DNA of 11,225 nucleotides. Source: JAAXHE01 sp964551635. GTDB taxonomy: Bacteria; Latescibacterota; UBA2968; GCA-2709665. A program made the position numbers and the translations under genes. Shown in pieces: positions 1-6,713 of the stretch (the first letter of the stretch is position 1; each line of letters starts with the position of its first letter). The notes under the pieces are model-generated. The model worked only from the letters and a program-made list of their open reading frames with translations, was not told the DNA's origin and ran no database searches. The DNA lies in the NCBI GenBank assembly GCA_964551635.1, contig CAZKDZ010000274.1, positions 1-11,225 of the forward strand, read 5' to 3'.

Positions 1-89
1 TCTGCGAGCGATGATTCGGTCAGACCCAGCCCGCGCCTGGCCTTTCCGACGATATCTCCGAAAAAATCCTCGAGTGTGTCGTACGCCAC
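1..89 (-). CDS. N-terminal fragment of an unidentified gene, possibly with an XRE-like helix-turn-helix start
   Basis: Read on the minus strand, a GTG codon at 89-87 follows a good Shine-Dalgarno sequence (gggagga, complement of about 93-99) and opens a frame that stays open for 29 codons to the window edge. It begins VAYDTLEDFFGDIVGKARR and continues GLGLTESSLA. The stretch DIVGKARRGLGLTESSLA has the spacing of the first helices of XRE-type helix-turn-helix domains (basic helix, then G-L-T-x-x-x-L-A). Some metallo-beta-lactamase-fold hydrolases of FCB and related phyla start with a similar segment, but too little is visible to name a product. The upstream promoter-like sequence at 154-184 supports a real gene start. 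Confidence is good that a gene starts here and low for its function. Confidence 0.6.
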   Translation of the reverse strand, partial: MAYDTLEDFFGDIVGKARRGLGLTESSLA

Positions 90-153
90 TTGTCCTCCCT
101 CGTTCACAGGTCGTCCGCGATCGGTATGGTCGCTCACAGGACCATCTGATCTA

Positions 154-184
154 TATATATGATGTATACGGGCGAGATTGTCAA
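154..184 (-). promoter_or_regulatory. Putative sigma-70-type promoter for the leftward gene
   Basis: On the minus strand there is a perfect TTGACA (-35) at 184-179. The AT-rich run that follows offers CATATA at 161-156 (17-base spacer) or TATATA at 159-154 (19-base spacer) as the -10 box. This predicts a start near 150 and a leader of about 60 bases before the GTG at 89. The exact -10 box is uncertain because the run is an alternating TA tract. Confidence 0.5.
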
Positions 185-262
185 TTGTTTTCGGCCTTAA
201 TTACTCTTGGCTTCGAGCCGACGACGAAGGCCGCGGTGGTCGTATGTCACGGTCATTTATCG

Positions 263-289
263 TTGCAATACGGATCGTTCATGTATAAA
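263..289 (+). promoter_or_regulatory. Putative promoter of rpiA
   Basis: TTGCAA (263-268, 4 of 6 matches to the -35 consensus) and TATAAA (284-289, 5 of 6 to the -10) are separated by 15 bases, slightly short of the optimum. A start near 296 would give a leader of about 55 bases before the rpiA TTG codon. The divergent interval 90-350 holds nothing else recognisable apart from this and the leftward promoter. Confidence 0.35.
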
Positions 290-350
290 TTCACCGCGAA
301 TCGGATAACGCCGGGAAATCTTCCGACAGCACAAGTGAGGTCGTATCGCG

Positions 351-1073
351 TTGCCGAATGACAAGGGATCCGCCAACCCGAAAAAAGCTGCCGGTGAACG
401 GGCCGCCGAACAGGCGGAAGACGGCATGATCGTCGGTCTGGGGACCGGATCCACCGCTTTCTATGCGATCCGAAAGTTGGGCGAGCGTGTACGGGAGGGC
501 CTGCGGATTCGAGGTATCCCAACGTCTGAGCAGTCCAGGAATCAGGCGGAGAGCGAAGGCATTCCCCTTATCGATTTCTCCGATGCCACCCGGATTGACC
601 TGACGATAGACGGCGCGGACGAGATCGATTCCGCCTTCAACCTGATCAAGGGCGGCGGCGGCGCGCTGTTTCGTGAAAAACTCGTGGCCGCGGCCAGCCT
701 TAGGGAGATCATTGTTGCCGACGAATCCAAACTCAAGGAGCGCCTCGGGGCGTTCCCGCTGCCCGTGGAAGTGGTCCCCTTCGGCTGGCAGTTCGTTCGA
801 CTGAAACTCGAGGCTCTCGGGTGCCGGGCAACGCTGCGGATCCGCGAAGACCGGACTTTCGTCACGGACAATGGCAACCACATTCTGGACTGCGCCTTCG
901 GCGCCATCGAAGAGCCCGGGGATCTGGAACGGCGTATCGCCGCGATTTGCGGCGTCGTTGAGTCCGGCCTCTTCGTCGGCCTGGCTCACCACATCGTGAT
1001 CGGCAAGGCCGACGGCAGCATCGAAGAGCGATACAGACCGAAATGCGGGGTAGACGTAAGACGTAAGACGTGA
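351..1073 (+). CDS. rpiA: Ribose-5-phosphate isomerase A
   Basis: Cytoplasmic enzyme of the non-oxidative pentose phosphate pathway that interconverts ribose 5-phosphate and ribulose 5-phosphate. The 240-residue product carries the family landmarks: phosphate loop GLGTGSTA (29-36), DGADEID (87-93), KGGGGA (100-105), REK (108-110), FPLPVEV (135-141) and VTDNGNHILD (171-180). The catalytic residues of E. coli RpiA (Asp81, Asp84, Lys94, Glu103) match Asp87, Asp90, Lys100 and Glu109 with identical spacing. The start is TTG at 351: an in-frame TGA lies at 336-338, no ATG or GTG exists between, and the next ATG (426) would remove the N-terminal helix. A weak ribosome site (gtgagg) ends at 340. The gene is flanked by non-coding DNA on both sides. 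Oddity: the final codons (GVDVRRKT) and the TGA stop lie inside a heptamer repeat array starting at 1049, so the native C-terminus has apparently been replaced. Confidence 0.96.
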   Translation: MPNDKGSANPKKAAGERAAEQAEDGMIVGLGTGSTAFYAIRKLGERVREGLRIRGIPTSEQSRNQAESEGIPLIDFSDATRIDLTIDGADEIDSAFNLIKGGGGALFREKLVAAASLREIIVADESKLKERLGAFPLPVEVVPFGWQFVRLKLEALGCRATLRIREDRTFVTDNGNHILDCAFGAIEEPGDLERRIAAICGVVESGLFVGLAHHIVIGKADGSIEERYRPKCGVDVRRKT

Positions 1074-1133
1074 GAGATTGTATGCCATTTAATGTCTCGG
1101 CTCAGGCCGTAGGCAAGCAGGAGGAACCTATCG

Positions 1134-1204
1134 GGCAAGGACTTCTTCTACCGTCTAACTTCGGGAAGACGGTAGAGGTGAGACGGTAGAGGAAAATCCT
1201 TGCC
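1134..1204. repeat. Long inverted repeat (stem-loop) inside element copy 1
   Basis: Bases 1134-1156 and 1181-1204 are near-perfect inverted repeats. The outer parts ggcaagga (1134-1141) and tccttgcc (1197-1204) pair exactly, and the inner parts pair through ctaccgtct (1148-1156) with agacggtag (1181-1189), interrupted by one bulge and one wobble pair. An alternative inner hairpin pairs 1147-1156 with 1167-1176 around a loop containing cttcgg, a stable tetraloop sequence in RNA. There is no T-run after the stem, so this is not a standard terminator of rpiA. Transcribed from rpiA it would form a large stem in the 3' untranslated region. Confidence 0.7.
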
Positions 1205-1369
1205 ACTTGATGCGGCGCCAAGTCAAAGTAAGGATAGAGCCGGAACACGATGGTCGAACTCAGCCACATTACGTTACTGCCAGGATAGACAGAAAGTATT
1301 TCAAATTGACCGGTGCCGATTGCGTAGAAATCGTCGTTACGGTTAACAGACCGAACGGGCACCCACATC
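1205..1369. other. Unassigned spacer inside element copy 1
   Basis: This stretch sits between the stem-loop ending at 1204 and the minus-oriented heptamers starting at 1370. Element copy 2 has no counterpart of it. An open frame (1207-1443) crosses it, but there is no ribosome site at its start, it reads through the minus-oriented heptamers as a low-complexity proline-rich tail, and it resembles no family I recognise. I see no tRNA, promoter of quality or terminator here. The sucD promoter may lie in this stretch but I cannot place it. Confidence 0.4.
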
Positions 1370-1455
1370 ATCTCCCGTCTCCCGTCTTACCTCTCCCCGC
1401 TTCAAGGAACACAGCAACACGCCAGACGAAAAACTGTCCATAGTAAGGGTATTCA

Positions 1456-2358
1456 ATGAGCATCTTCATCGACAGCGAAACTCGGGTTGTAGTACAGGCG
1501 ATAACCGGCAACGAAGGATCCTTCCACACGCGACAGATGCTGGACTACGGCACGCGGATCGTCGCGGGCGTTACGCCGGGAAGGGCCGGGCATCGAGTCG
1601 AAGGGGTACCGGTCTTCAATACGGTTTCCGATGCGGTCGACGCCACGGGGGCGGACGCTTCGATCGTATTCGTCCCGGCGGCGTTCTCCGCGGACGCGAT
1701 CATGGAAGCCGCGGAGGCCGGAGTGCGCCTGGTCGTGTGTATCAGCGAAGGCATCCCGGTCCTGGATATGATAAAGGTCGAACACTACCTTGGCTCGCGC
1801 TCCACCCGGCTCATCGGCCCCAACTGTCCGGGGGTCATCTCTCCCGGAAAATGCAAAATAGGAATCATGCCCGCCGATATTCACAAATGCGGCAACGTGG
1901 GTGTCATTTCCCGCAGCGGAACGCTGACGTACGAGGCGGTTGCCCAACTGACCGCGCTGGGCATCGGACAGTCCACGTGCGTGGGAATTGGGGGCGACCC
2001 CGTCATCGGTACGAGCTTTATAGACTGTCTGGATGCGTTCGGACAGGATCCCCAGACCGAATGCGTCGTGATGATCGGCGAGATCGGCGGCTCGGCCGAA
2101 GAACAGGCGGCGGATTACGTGAGAACTTCCTTTCCGAAGCCCGTGGTCGGCTTCATTGCCGGCCAGACAGCGCCTCCTGGCAGGCGCATGGGTCACGCCG
2201 GCGCGATCATATCGGGCGGCAGGGGCACGGCCGAAGAAAAGGTGGCGGCCCTGGAGGCCGCGGGTATTCGAGTCTGCAGCAGTCCCGCGGACATCGGCGA
2301 AACAGTGCTCGAAGCGCTCGGCGCGAATCCCGGTCGGAGCCCGGCCCGGACGGCCTGA
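1456..2358 (+). CDS. sucD: Succinate-CoA ligase (ADP/GDP-forming) subunit alpha
   Basis: Alpha subunit of succinyl-CoA synthetase, the TCA-cycle enzyme that couples succinyl-CoA cleavage to nucleotide triphosphate synthesis; it binds CoA and carries the phosphohistidine. The 300-residue product matches E. coli SucD nearly end to end. Visible landmarks are the N-terminal CoA-binding fold (ITGNEGSFHTRQ, 16-27; GVTPGRAG, 38-45), LIGPNCPGVISPG (119-131), SRSGTLTYEAV (152-162), CVGIGGDPVIG (175-185), VMIGEIGGSAEEQAA (205-219) and the active-site loop GHAGAII (246-252), in which His247 corresponds to the phosphorylated histidine. The ATG at 1456 matches the E. coli start (MSI-IDxxT); an aaggg six bases upstream is a modest ribosome site. 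The partner beta subunit, normally just upstream, is absent here, where a repeat element and rpiA lie instead. The last 10 or so residues are a non-conserved tail. Confidence 0.97.
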   Translation: MSIFIDSETRVVVQAITGNEGSFHTRQMLDYGTRIVAGVTPGRAGHRVEGVPVFNTVSDAVDATGADASIVFVPAAFSADAIMEAAEAGVRLVVCISEGIPVLDMIKVEHYLGSRSTRLIGPNCPGVISPGKCKIGIMPADIHKCGNVGVISRSGTLTYEAVAQLTALGIGQSTCVGIGGDPVIGTSFIDCLDAFGQDPQTECVVMIGEIGGSAEEQAADYVRTSFPKPVVGFIAGQTAPPGRRMGHAGAIISGGRGTAEEKVAALEAAGIRVCSSPADIGETVLEALGANPGRSPARTA

Positions 2359-2458
2359 ATTCCACGATGGATTCCGGACGTTTCGCGCCCCGGCGACGCG
2401 GGCGATTATGGTGGCGCGCCTGTCGCGAATGCGGATGAAATTACCGGTAACAAAAGTA

Positions 2459-2487
2459 TTGACATTTGAGAAAACCTTATATATCTT
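2459..2487 (+). promoter_or_regulatory. Strong sigma-70-type promoter candidate
   Basis: A perfect TTGACA (2459-2464) is followed after 17 bases by TATCTT (2482-2487), with an overlapping alternative TATATC at 2480-2485. The predicted transcript start is near 2494. This is the best plus-strand promoter-like sequence in the window. It may drive the envelope operon, a short RNA ending at the terminator at 2616-2653, or both. Confidence 0.6.
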
Positions 2488-2533
2488 CTGTCGATACCCT
2501 GCGGTTGTGCACTTGATTACAAATCGATGCGAT

Positions 2534-2543
2534 CCACCGGTGG
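2534..2543. repeat. 10-bp perfect palindrome downstream of the promoter
   Basis: ccaccggtgg is identical to its reverse complement and lies about 40 bases downstream of the predicted transcript start. It could be a repressor operator or a short hairpin in the transcript. One palindrome of this length could also occur by chance in GC-rich DNA. Confidence 0.35.
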
Positions 2544-2615
2544 GCTTATGTCAAATTGCTACCGCGTAGTCGTTTATTATAGACACAACAGGTTGGAAGC
2601 AGGAGTGCGTTAACG

Positions 2616-2653
2616 GGGCGCTTCCGGTATCCGGACAGCATTGCCCTTTTTTT
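2616..2653 (+). terminator. Rho-independent terminator or attenuator hairpin
   Basis: gggc (2616-2619) pairs with gccc (2643-2646), gct (2620-2622) with agc (2637-2639), and tccgg (2623-2627) with ccgga (2631-2635) around a tat loop. That gives 12 base pairs with two small bulges, followed directly by seven T residues (2647-2653). It lies about 120 bases downstream of the promoter box end, 258 bases after the sucD stop and 140 bases before the beta-barrel start. It can therefore end a short transcript from the 2459 promoter, stop read-through from sucD, or act as an attenuator in the operon leader. Confidence 0.75.
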
Positions 2654-2793
2654 ATTCTTGAGAGGGGGTGAGGAATCCAGCAGACTGCGGGGATTTTTGC
2701 AGGTTTTTTGCCGGGTAATTTCTGTTTCGGAGCAGTTTGCAGGTGTAAGGCAGTGTGGAGGGGATAGGTCATCTTCCTAATAAGGAGGTGTTT

Positions 2794-3492
2794 ATGAAGG
2801 TGTTCAGGGTTGTTGGCCTGTTGATTCTCGTATTTTCGATATCAGCGTGGCCTGCAGTTGCCCAGGAAGGGAGTTGGGGAGTCGGCGTGTTTGCGAATTA
2901 CAACGTGCCGGTCTTCGGTCTGGGCGAGTGGTACGACAACGATTCCAAGTTCGGGCTGAACGCAGCCTACGTGCCTGCGTCGAACGTCACTGTGGAACTC
3001 GAGTTTCACAGCGGCAACTTCAGCGACGGGAGCCTGCTGACCCGCACGTTCACCTGGACCGACGGCAACGATTACACCAGCCCGAACGCGTCCAGCAATA
3101 TGAGTCTGAACAGTCTGCTGGTAAACGCCCTCGTCAGGCTGCGGCAGATCGGGCAGCCGTTCTCCGCCAGCAGTTTCGCCCCGTACGTCGCTGTGGGCGG
3201 CGGCTTCTACCGGTACAGGAATGACGTCAGCGGGTTGCTGTGGCCCGGGCAGACCGGCGACCTGGTTCTTGAGCTGGAACCGTTCAGCGACGAGCGGTAC
3301 GCACTTGGGATTAACGCCGGTCTGGGTGTCGAAGCTTTCGTGGTCGACAACGTGGCCGTGGACCTTCGCGCCCGGTACAACATGATGATTGGGGATCTTC
3401 GGGGTCTGGAAGACTGGCAGCTTTCCGAAACCTTCCCCCTGCAGATGCTGGACTTCGGAGCCGGGGTTAAGTTCTACTTCAGCGGGAAATAA
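2794..3492 (+). CDS. Small outer-membrane beta-barrel protein
   Basis: A 232-residue exported protein, probably an eight-stranded outer-membrane barrel of the OmpA/OmpW type. The signal peptide is residues 1-23 (MKVFRVVGLLILVFSISAWPAVA, cleaved before QE). The mature part shows alternating strands such as GSWGVGVFANYNVPV, TVELEFHSGNF, APYVAVGGGFYRY, YALGINAGLGVEAFV, VAVDLRARYNMM and a C-terminal FGAGVKFYF strand typical of barrel proteins. The start is ATG 2794, eight bases after aaggagg; the longer frame from 2755 lacks a ribosome site and would bury the signal peptide. It is the first gene of the four-gene operon, 30 bases ahead of the receptor gene. No cysteine is present in the protein. 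The exact role is not deducible: it may be a structural porin-like accessory of the receptor system. The barrel type is confident, the family name is not. Confidence 0.85.
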   Translation: MKVFRVVGLLILVFSISAWPAVAQEGSWGVGVFANYNVPVFGLGEWYDNDSKFGLNAAYVPASNVTVELEFHSGNFSDGSLLTRTFTWTDGNDYTSPNASSNMSLNSLLVNALVRLRQIGQPFSASSFAPYVAVGGGFYRYRNDVSGLLWPGQTGDLVLELEPFSDERYALGINAGLGVEAFVVDNVAVDLRARYNMMIGDLRGLEDWQLSETFPLQMLDFGAGVKFYFSGK

Positions 3493-3522
3493 CCGCGGAA
3501 TTTTTTCGGAGGAGGTATTAAG

Positions 3523-6500
3523 ATGAATAGATGGAAGTTGTTTGTGGCGTTGCCGGTCGCGTTCTTTTTGCTGGTCGGTCTCACCGCCGACGGGTTTGCG
3601 GGCCAGACCGGTAAACTGACCGGACGCGTGATGGATGCGGCGTCCGGCGAACCGCTGCCGGGCGTGAACGTCGTGATCGAAGGCACGCGCAGGGGCGCCC
3701 AGTCGGACGCGGACGGATACTACCTTGTCATTTCCGTCGACCCCGGCAACATTACGCTGGTCGCGTCGATGGTCGGCTACAACGCCGTTACCAAGACGGA
3801 CGTGCGGATCCAGGCCGACTTTACCACCACCGTCGATTTCCAGTTGAAAGAGACGGCGCTCGAAGCCGAAGAACTCGTGGTCACGGCGGAACGCCCGCCG
3901 GTGGAGCCTGACAAGACCACCAGTCACTACGTGATGAGCGCCGAGCAACTGGAATCGCTGCCGATGGCCCGGTCGGTCACCGACCTGGTTACATTGAATC
4001 CGGGCGTGCAACTCACCAACGCCAACGTTATCCGTGGCGGAGACTCCAAAGACGGCATCCTGATGGTGGACGGCATTGTTCTGCCGAACAACGACGGATA
4101 CGGCCGGCAGTTCACGGGACCTTCCAAGACCGCCGTTCAGGAAATCACGGTGATTTCGGGCGGCGCGAGCGCCGAATACGGCAACCTGGAATCCGGCGCG
4201 GTCTCCATCATCACGAAAGACGGCGGCCGCGACTTCCGCGGCTGGGGTGATCTCCGTTATACACCCCCAAGCCAGAAGCACTGGGGCGCAAACCTGTACG
4301 AGAGCGCGTATCACCGTGACAGGCTCAAGTGGGACGACCGTGAGTGGCGCGCGGAAACGGTGATTCTGAGCGACGGCGAGGATGGCGTTCCGGGCACGCC
4401 CGACGACGAGGTGGGCCTTGCGCACAGGGCCATAGAATACACCGACGTCAAGGGGTACTATATTGAAGGCGGCATTTCGGGGCCGATGGGCGACCAGGCC
4501 AGTTTCTTCGCAAGCGCCAGGTGGACCCGGCAGCCCACGGACGTGCTGAACACGTCCGTTCGCAACGCCACCTTCGATCCGAGTCTTGGCGCCACCAGCC
4601 TGACCAGCGTGATGTCCGGCGGTTTTCCCACGCTGTCCACGCCGCTGGATTTCCGCGGCAACGCCAAGCTGACGTTCCGTCCCGGCGCCGACGCCAAAGT
4701 GAGCATCGGCCAGATCTATTCCACGGCTGAATATTACAACAGGGGAACGAACACCCAGCGCGACAGGGCGTCCAACGGTCAGAACATCTTTCTGCCGGAG
4801 GGGTCCGGCGCCGGCGGACGGGTTGTGACCGACCGGGTCACCTATGCATCGCTGACGCACACGGTTTCGCCCAAAACGTTCTACGAGGCCAGGGTGTCAT
4901 TCTATACAACGCTGGAAGATACCCAGGACACGAAGTGGCCGAGAGACCAGTTCGGGTTCCCCACAACTTTATTCGGCGAGAAGGACCTCGACGGCTGGTT
5001 CAATGTAAGGCCCGCCAATGTCGCGAACTACACCATTGCGGACCGGAGCCGGTTGAACCTCAAGCTGGACGTGTCGTCCCAGGTTACCAAGGGACACTTC
5101 GTCAAGGGCGGGATGGATCTCACCCGCTTCAGCATCTACTATCTCAACTACAATGCGCCGAACCCGAGCCAGCGGATTGTAGACTTTATCACCCACTCGG
5201 GTAATCTGCCCGACGTGAAAGCCCCCATCAATCCCATTCAGATCGGATTCTATCTGCAGGACAAGATGGAGTTCGAGGGGATGGTGATGAACGCGGGCAT
5301 CCGGTTCGACGCGCTATACACCAACCACCGGTTCTACAATGTCTCGCAGCTTCAGACGCCGCAGAACCGCTGGCTCATCAAACACGTGGATATGGTCACG
5401 GTCGACCCGCAGTGGGCGACCCAGTTCAGCCCGCGTTTCGGGATCTCCCATCCCATCACGCAGCGGTCGGCCTTCCACTTCACGGCCGGTCTTTACGCCA
5501 AGGTGCCCGACCTGTTCGAGTACTTCCGCGAGCAGTGGCGGGCGAACGGCCCCGACGCCCACGTGGCGTGGGACGCGTTCCAGGGTCTGCACGGGCAGGT
5601 CCGCATGGCGAACCCCTACGTTTCCCTCACGCGCACCCGGGCTTACGAGGCGGGCGCCGACTGGAACTTCGTTGCCGACTATACGGCCGGTATAGCGGCC
5701 TATTACAAGAGCGCGATCGGCAAGATATCGTCGGGAAGCCGGTACTGGTACGAGCCGCAGCGCCCAACCTGGGTCTGGGGCCGCAAGCCCAGTTCATACC
5801 AGGACATGAGAGGCTTGGAGTTGCACGTGCGCAAGGGCTTCAGTCACTACTTTTCGTTCAACGCGGCCATCAACTTCGGCTGGGCGTCCACGGCGCGCGT
5901 TGGCTCCAATGCCACGATGTTCTACCCGGATTCCTCGTACGTGATGAATCCCGATCAGTACCACGATTGGGAATGGAACGGGTCTGCGTACGTGCGAAAG
6001 GATTTCTCTCTGGAAGAGCGTATGAAACTTGCCACGAGGGTGGCAAGCTGGTGGCGGGGCAGGGCCAGAGGCATTACCAACAGCTATCAGTTCGTGATCT
6101 TCGAGTTCATGGATATTCAGAAGGCGTACGATGCGCCGGCCAATATGAACGGAGTGTGGCAGCCCACATACGGCGGCGGCCGGCTGTTCAACCCGAAAGG
6201 GTCCGACCTTCGCGTCCAGTCCAGCCTCTCGCTGTTCCTGGATACGCCCATGGACTTCGGTCCCGGGCTGCGACAGTTCCACGCGGTGGGCGGATTGCGC
6301 GCCAACATGGTCTGGCGGATTTCAAGCGGCAGTCCCATCTGGTACACCCCACCAGGGAAGCAGCCGGAACTCCGCCACAGGCCCATCCGGACCTGGACCG
6401 ACCTGCAGGTTGAGAAGACCCTCGTGGAGGGCGGGCAGCGGAACGCCGTGTTCTACGTGGAGATCTTCAACCTGTTCAACCAGCAGGACAGCCCCGTCGG

Positions 6501-6648
6501 CGGTTCCTATCCCGACTTCGTCCGGTGGGGTCTGAACGTCCCCAGGCCGAACGACCAGGACTACCTTACCTACGGGGATTACAACGAGTTGACCCGGTAC
6601 TACGGCAAGCCGCGCGAGGTGGGCGTGGGACTCAAAGTCAACTTCTAA
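3523..6648 (+). CDS. TonB-dependent receptor with carboxypeptidase-regulatory-like domain
   Basis: A 1041-residue outer-membrane active transporter energised by TonB/ExbB/ExbD. Domains in order: signal peptide 1-26 (ends DGFA); a carboxypeptidase-regulatory-like beta-sandwich, about 30-110 (GRVMDAASGEPLPGVNVVI, DADGYYLV, SMVGY); a TonB-box-like EELVVTA at 116-122; a plug domain, about 130-235 (RSVTDLVTLNPGVQL, ILMVDGI, ISGGASAEYGNLESGAVSII); then a 22-strand-type barrel ending GVGLKVNF with a terminal Phe, the usual barrel assembly signal. An acidic loop DGEDGVPGTPDDE (284-296) may bind a divalent cation. Start: ATG 3523 with aggaggt ten bases upstream. It is co-transcribed with the barrel gene before it and the secreted protein after it. 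The substrate cannot be read from sequence; the architecture is SusC/RagA-like in its N-terminus, but no SusD homologue is adjacent. It contains no cysteine. Confidence 0.93.
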   Translation: MNRWKLFVALPVAFFLLVGLTADGFAGQTGKLTGRVMDAASGEPLPGVNVVIEGTRRGAQSDADGYYLVISVDPGNITLVASMVGYNAVTKTDVRIQADFTTTVDFQLKETALEAEELVVTAERPPVEPDKTTSHYVMSAEQLESLPMARSVTDLVTLNPGVQLTNANVIRGGDSKDGILMVDGIVLPNNDGYGRQFTGPSKTAVQEITVISGGASAEYGNLESGAVSIITKDGGRDFRGWGDLRYTPPSQKHWGANLYESAYHRDRLKWDDREWRAETVILSDGEDGVPGTPDDEVGLAHRAIEYTDVKGYYIEGGISGPMGDQASFFASARWTRQPTDVLNTSVRNATFDPSLGATSLTSVMSGGFPTLSTPLDFRGNAKLTFRPGADAKVSIGQIYSTAEYYNRGTNTQRDRASNGQNIFLPEGSGAGGRVVTDRVTYASLTHTVSPKTFYEARVSFYTTLEDTQDTKWPRDQFGFPTTLFGEKDLDGWFNVRPANVANYTIADRSRLNLKLDVSSQVTKGHFVKGGMDLTRFSIYYLNYNAPNPSQRIVDFITHSGNLPDVKAPINPIQIGFYLQDKMEFEGMVMNAGIRFDALYTNHRFYNVSQLQTPQNRWLIKHVDMVTVDPQWATQFSPRFGISHPITQRSAFHFTAGLYAKVPDLFEYFREQWRANGPDAHVAWDAFQGLHGQVRMANPYVSLTRTRAYEAGADWNFVADYTAGIAAYYKSAIGKISSGSRYWYEPQRPTWVWGRKPSSYQDMRGLELHVRKGFSHYFSFNAAINFGWASTARVGSNATMFYPDSSYVMNPDQYHDWEWNGSAYVRKDFSLEERMKLATRVASWWRGRARGITNSYQFVIFEFMDIQKAYDAPANMNGVWQPTYGGGRLFNPKGSDLRVQSSLSLFLDTPMDFGPGLRQFHAVGGLRANMVWRISSGSPIWYTPPGKQPELRHRPIRTWTDLQVEKTLVEGGQRNAVFYVEIFNLFNQQDSPVGGSYPDFVRWGLNVPRPNDQDYLTYGDYNELTRYYGKPREVGVGLKVNF

Positions 6649-6664
6649 TCGTGTTGGCATAACC

Positions 6665-6692
6665 GGGGGGCGGGGTTTGCCCGTCCCCCTTT
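6665..6692 (+). terminator. GC-rich hairpin between receptor and secreted-protein genes
   Basis: ggggggcggg (6665-6674) pairs with cccgtccccc (6680-6689) through 10 pairs including one G-T wobble, with a five-base loop and only three T residues after it. Because the next gene starts 21 bases later and has its own ribosome site, this is more likely a leaky terminator or an mRNA-stabilising stem inside the operon than the end of it. Confidence 0.55.
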
Positions 6693-6713
6693 AATCGAAA
6701 GGGAGAAGCAAGT

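Larger units (their letters stand above)
1049..1397. repeat. Intergenic heptamer-based inverted repeat element, copy 1
   Basis: The element is built from arrays of 7-base units, consensus roughly G-[GT]-[TGA]-[AG]-A-G-[AC/AG]. Plus-oriented arrays are 1049-1076 (ggtagac, gtaagac, gtaagac, gtgagag) and 1164-1191 (ggaagac, ggtagag, gtgagac, ggtagag). Minus-oriented units are at 1149-1156 (one unit) and 1370-1397 (atctccc, gtctccc, gtcttac, ctctccc). The outer arms 1063-1076 and 1377-1390 are inverted repeats matching at 12 of 14 positions. Bases 1077-1156 align with 10337-10415 at about 61 of 80 positions, so this is a dispersed family and not a chance array. No protein-coding potential is apparent inside. 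The pattern recalls the short tandemly repeated repetitive (STRR) heptamers of heterocystous cyanobacteria, but the units differ and homology is not implied. Confidence 0.8.
2359..2793. other. 435-base non-coding region between sucD and the envelope operon
   Basis: No convincing gene lies here. It contains, in order: about 100 bases of GC-rich sequence after sucD without a clear terminator; a promoter-like sequence at 2459-2487; a 10-bp palindrome at 2534-2543; a weaker promoter-like pair (TTGCTA 2556-2561, TATAGA 2578-2583, 16-base spacer); a terminator hairpin at 2616-2653; then about 140 bases of leader ending in a very strong ribosome site (aaggagg, 2782-2788) for the beta-barrel gene. 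A TTTG (2695-2698) and TAATTT combination near 2715 vaguely resembles the Bacteroidota-type promoter and might drive the operon past the terminator; this is weak. Confidence 0.6.

Noticed and set aside
11..361. 116-codon plus-strand frame before rpiA
   Set aside because: It overlaps the antisense side of the leftward gene, both putative promoters and the rpiA start, has no ribosome site, and resembles nothing known.
1049..1397. CRISPR array
   Set aside because: Repeat units are 7 bases, contiguous, in both orientations and without unique spacers; no cas genes are nearby.
1207..1443. 78-codon plus-strand frame between rpiA and sucD
   Set aside because: It has no ribosome site and its end is a translation of minus-oriented heptamers; treated as part of the repeat element.
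2590..2653. Signal recognition particle (4.5S) RNA, because of caggttggaagcagg
   Set aside because: The sequence lacks the full GGTCAGGTCCGGAAGGAAGCAG-type apical loop and the paired arms around it; only a partial resemblance.
2842..4860. 672-codon minus-strand open frame
   Set aside because: It lies opposite the beta-barrel and TonB-receptor genes, which have signal peptides, ribosome sites and recognisable domains. Long antisense frames are expected in GC-rich coding DNA; its product is low-complexity and matches no family.
5412..6413. 333-codon plus-strand frame within the receptor gene
   Set aside because: It is a frame-shifted reading of the receptor barrel, arginine- and proline-rich, with no ribosome site.
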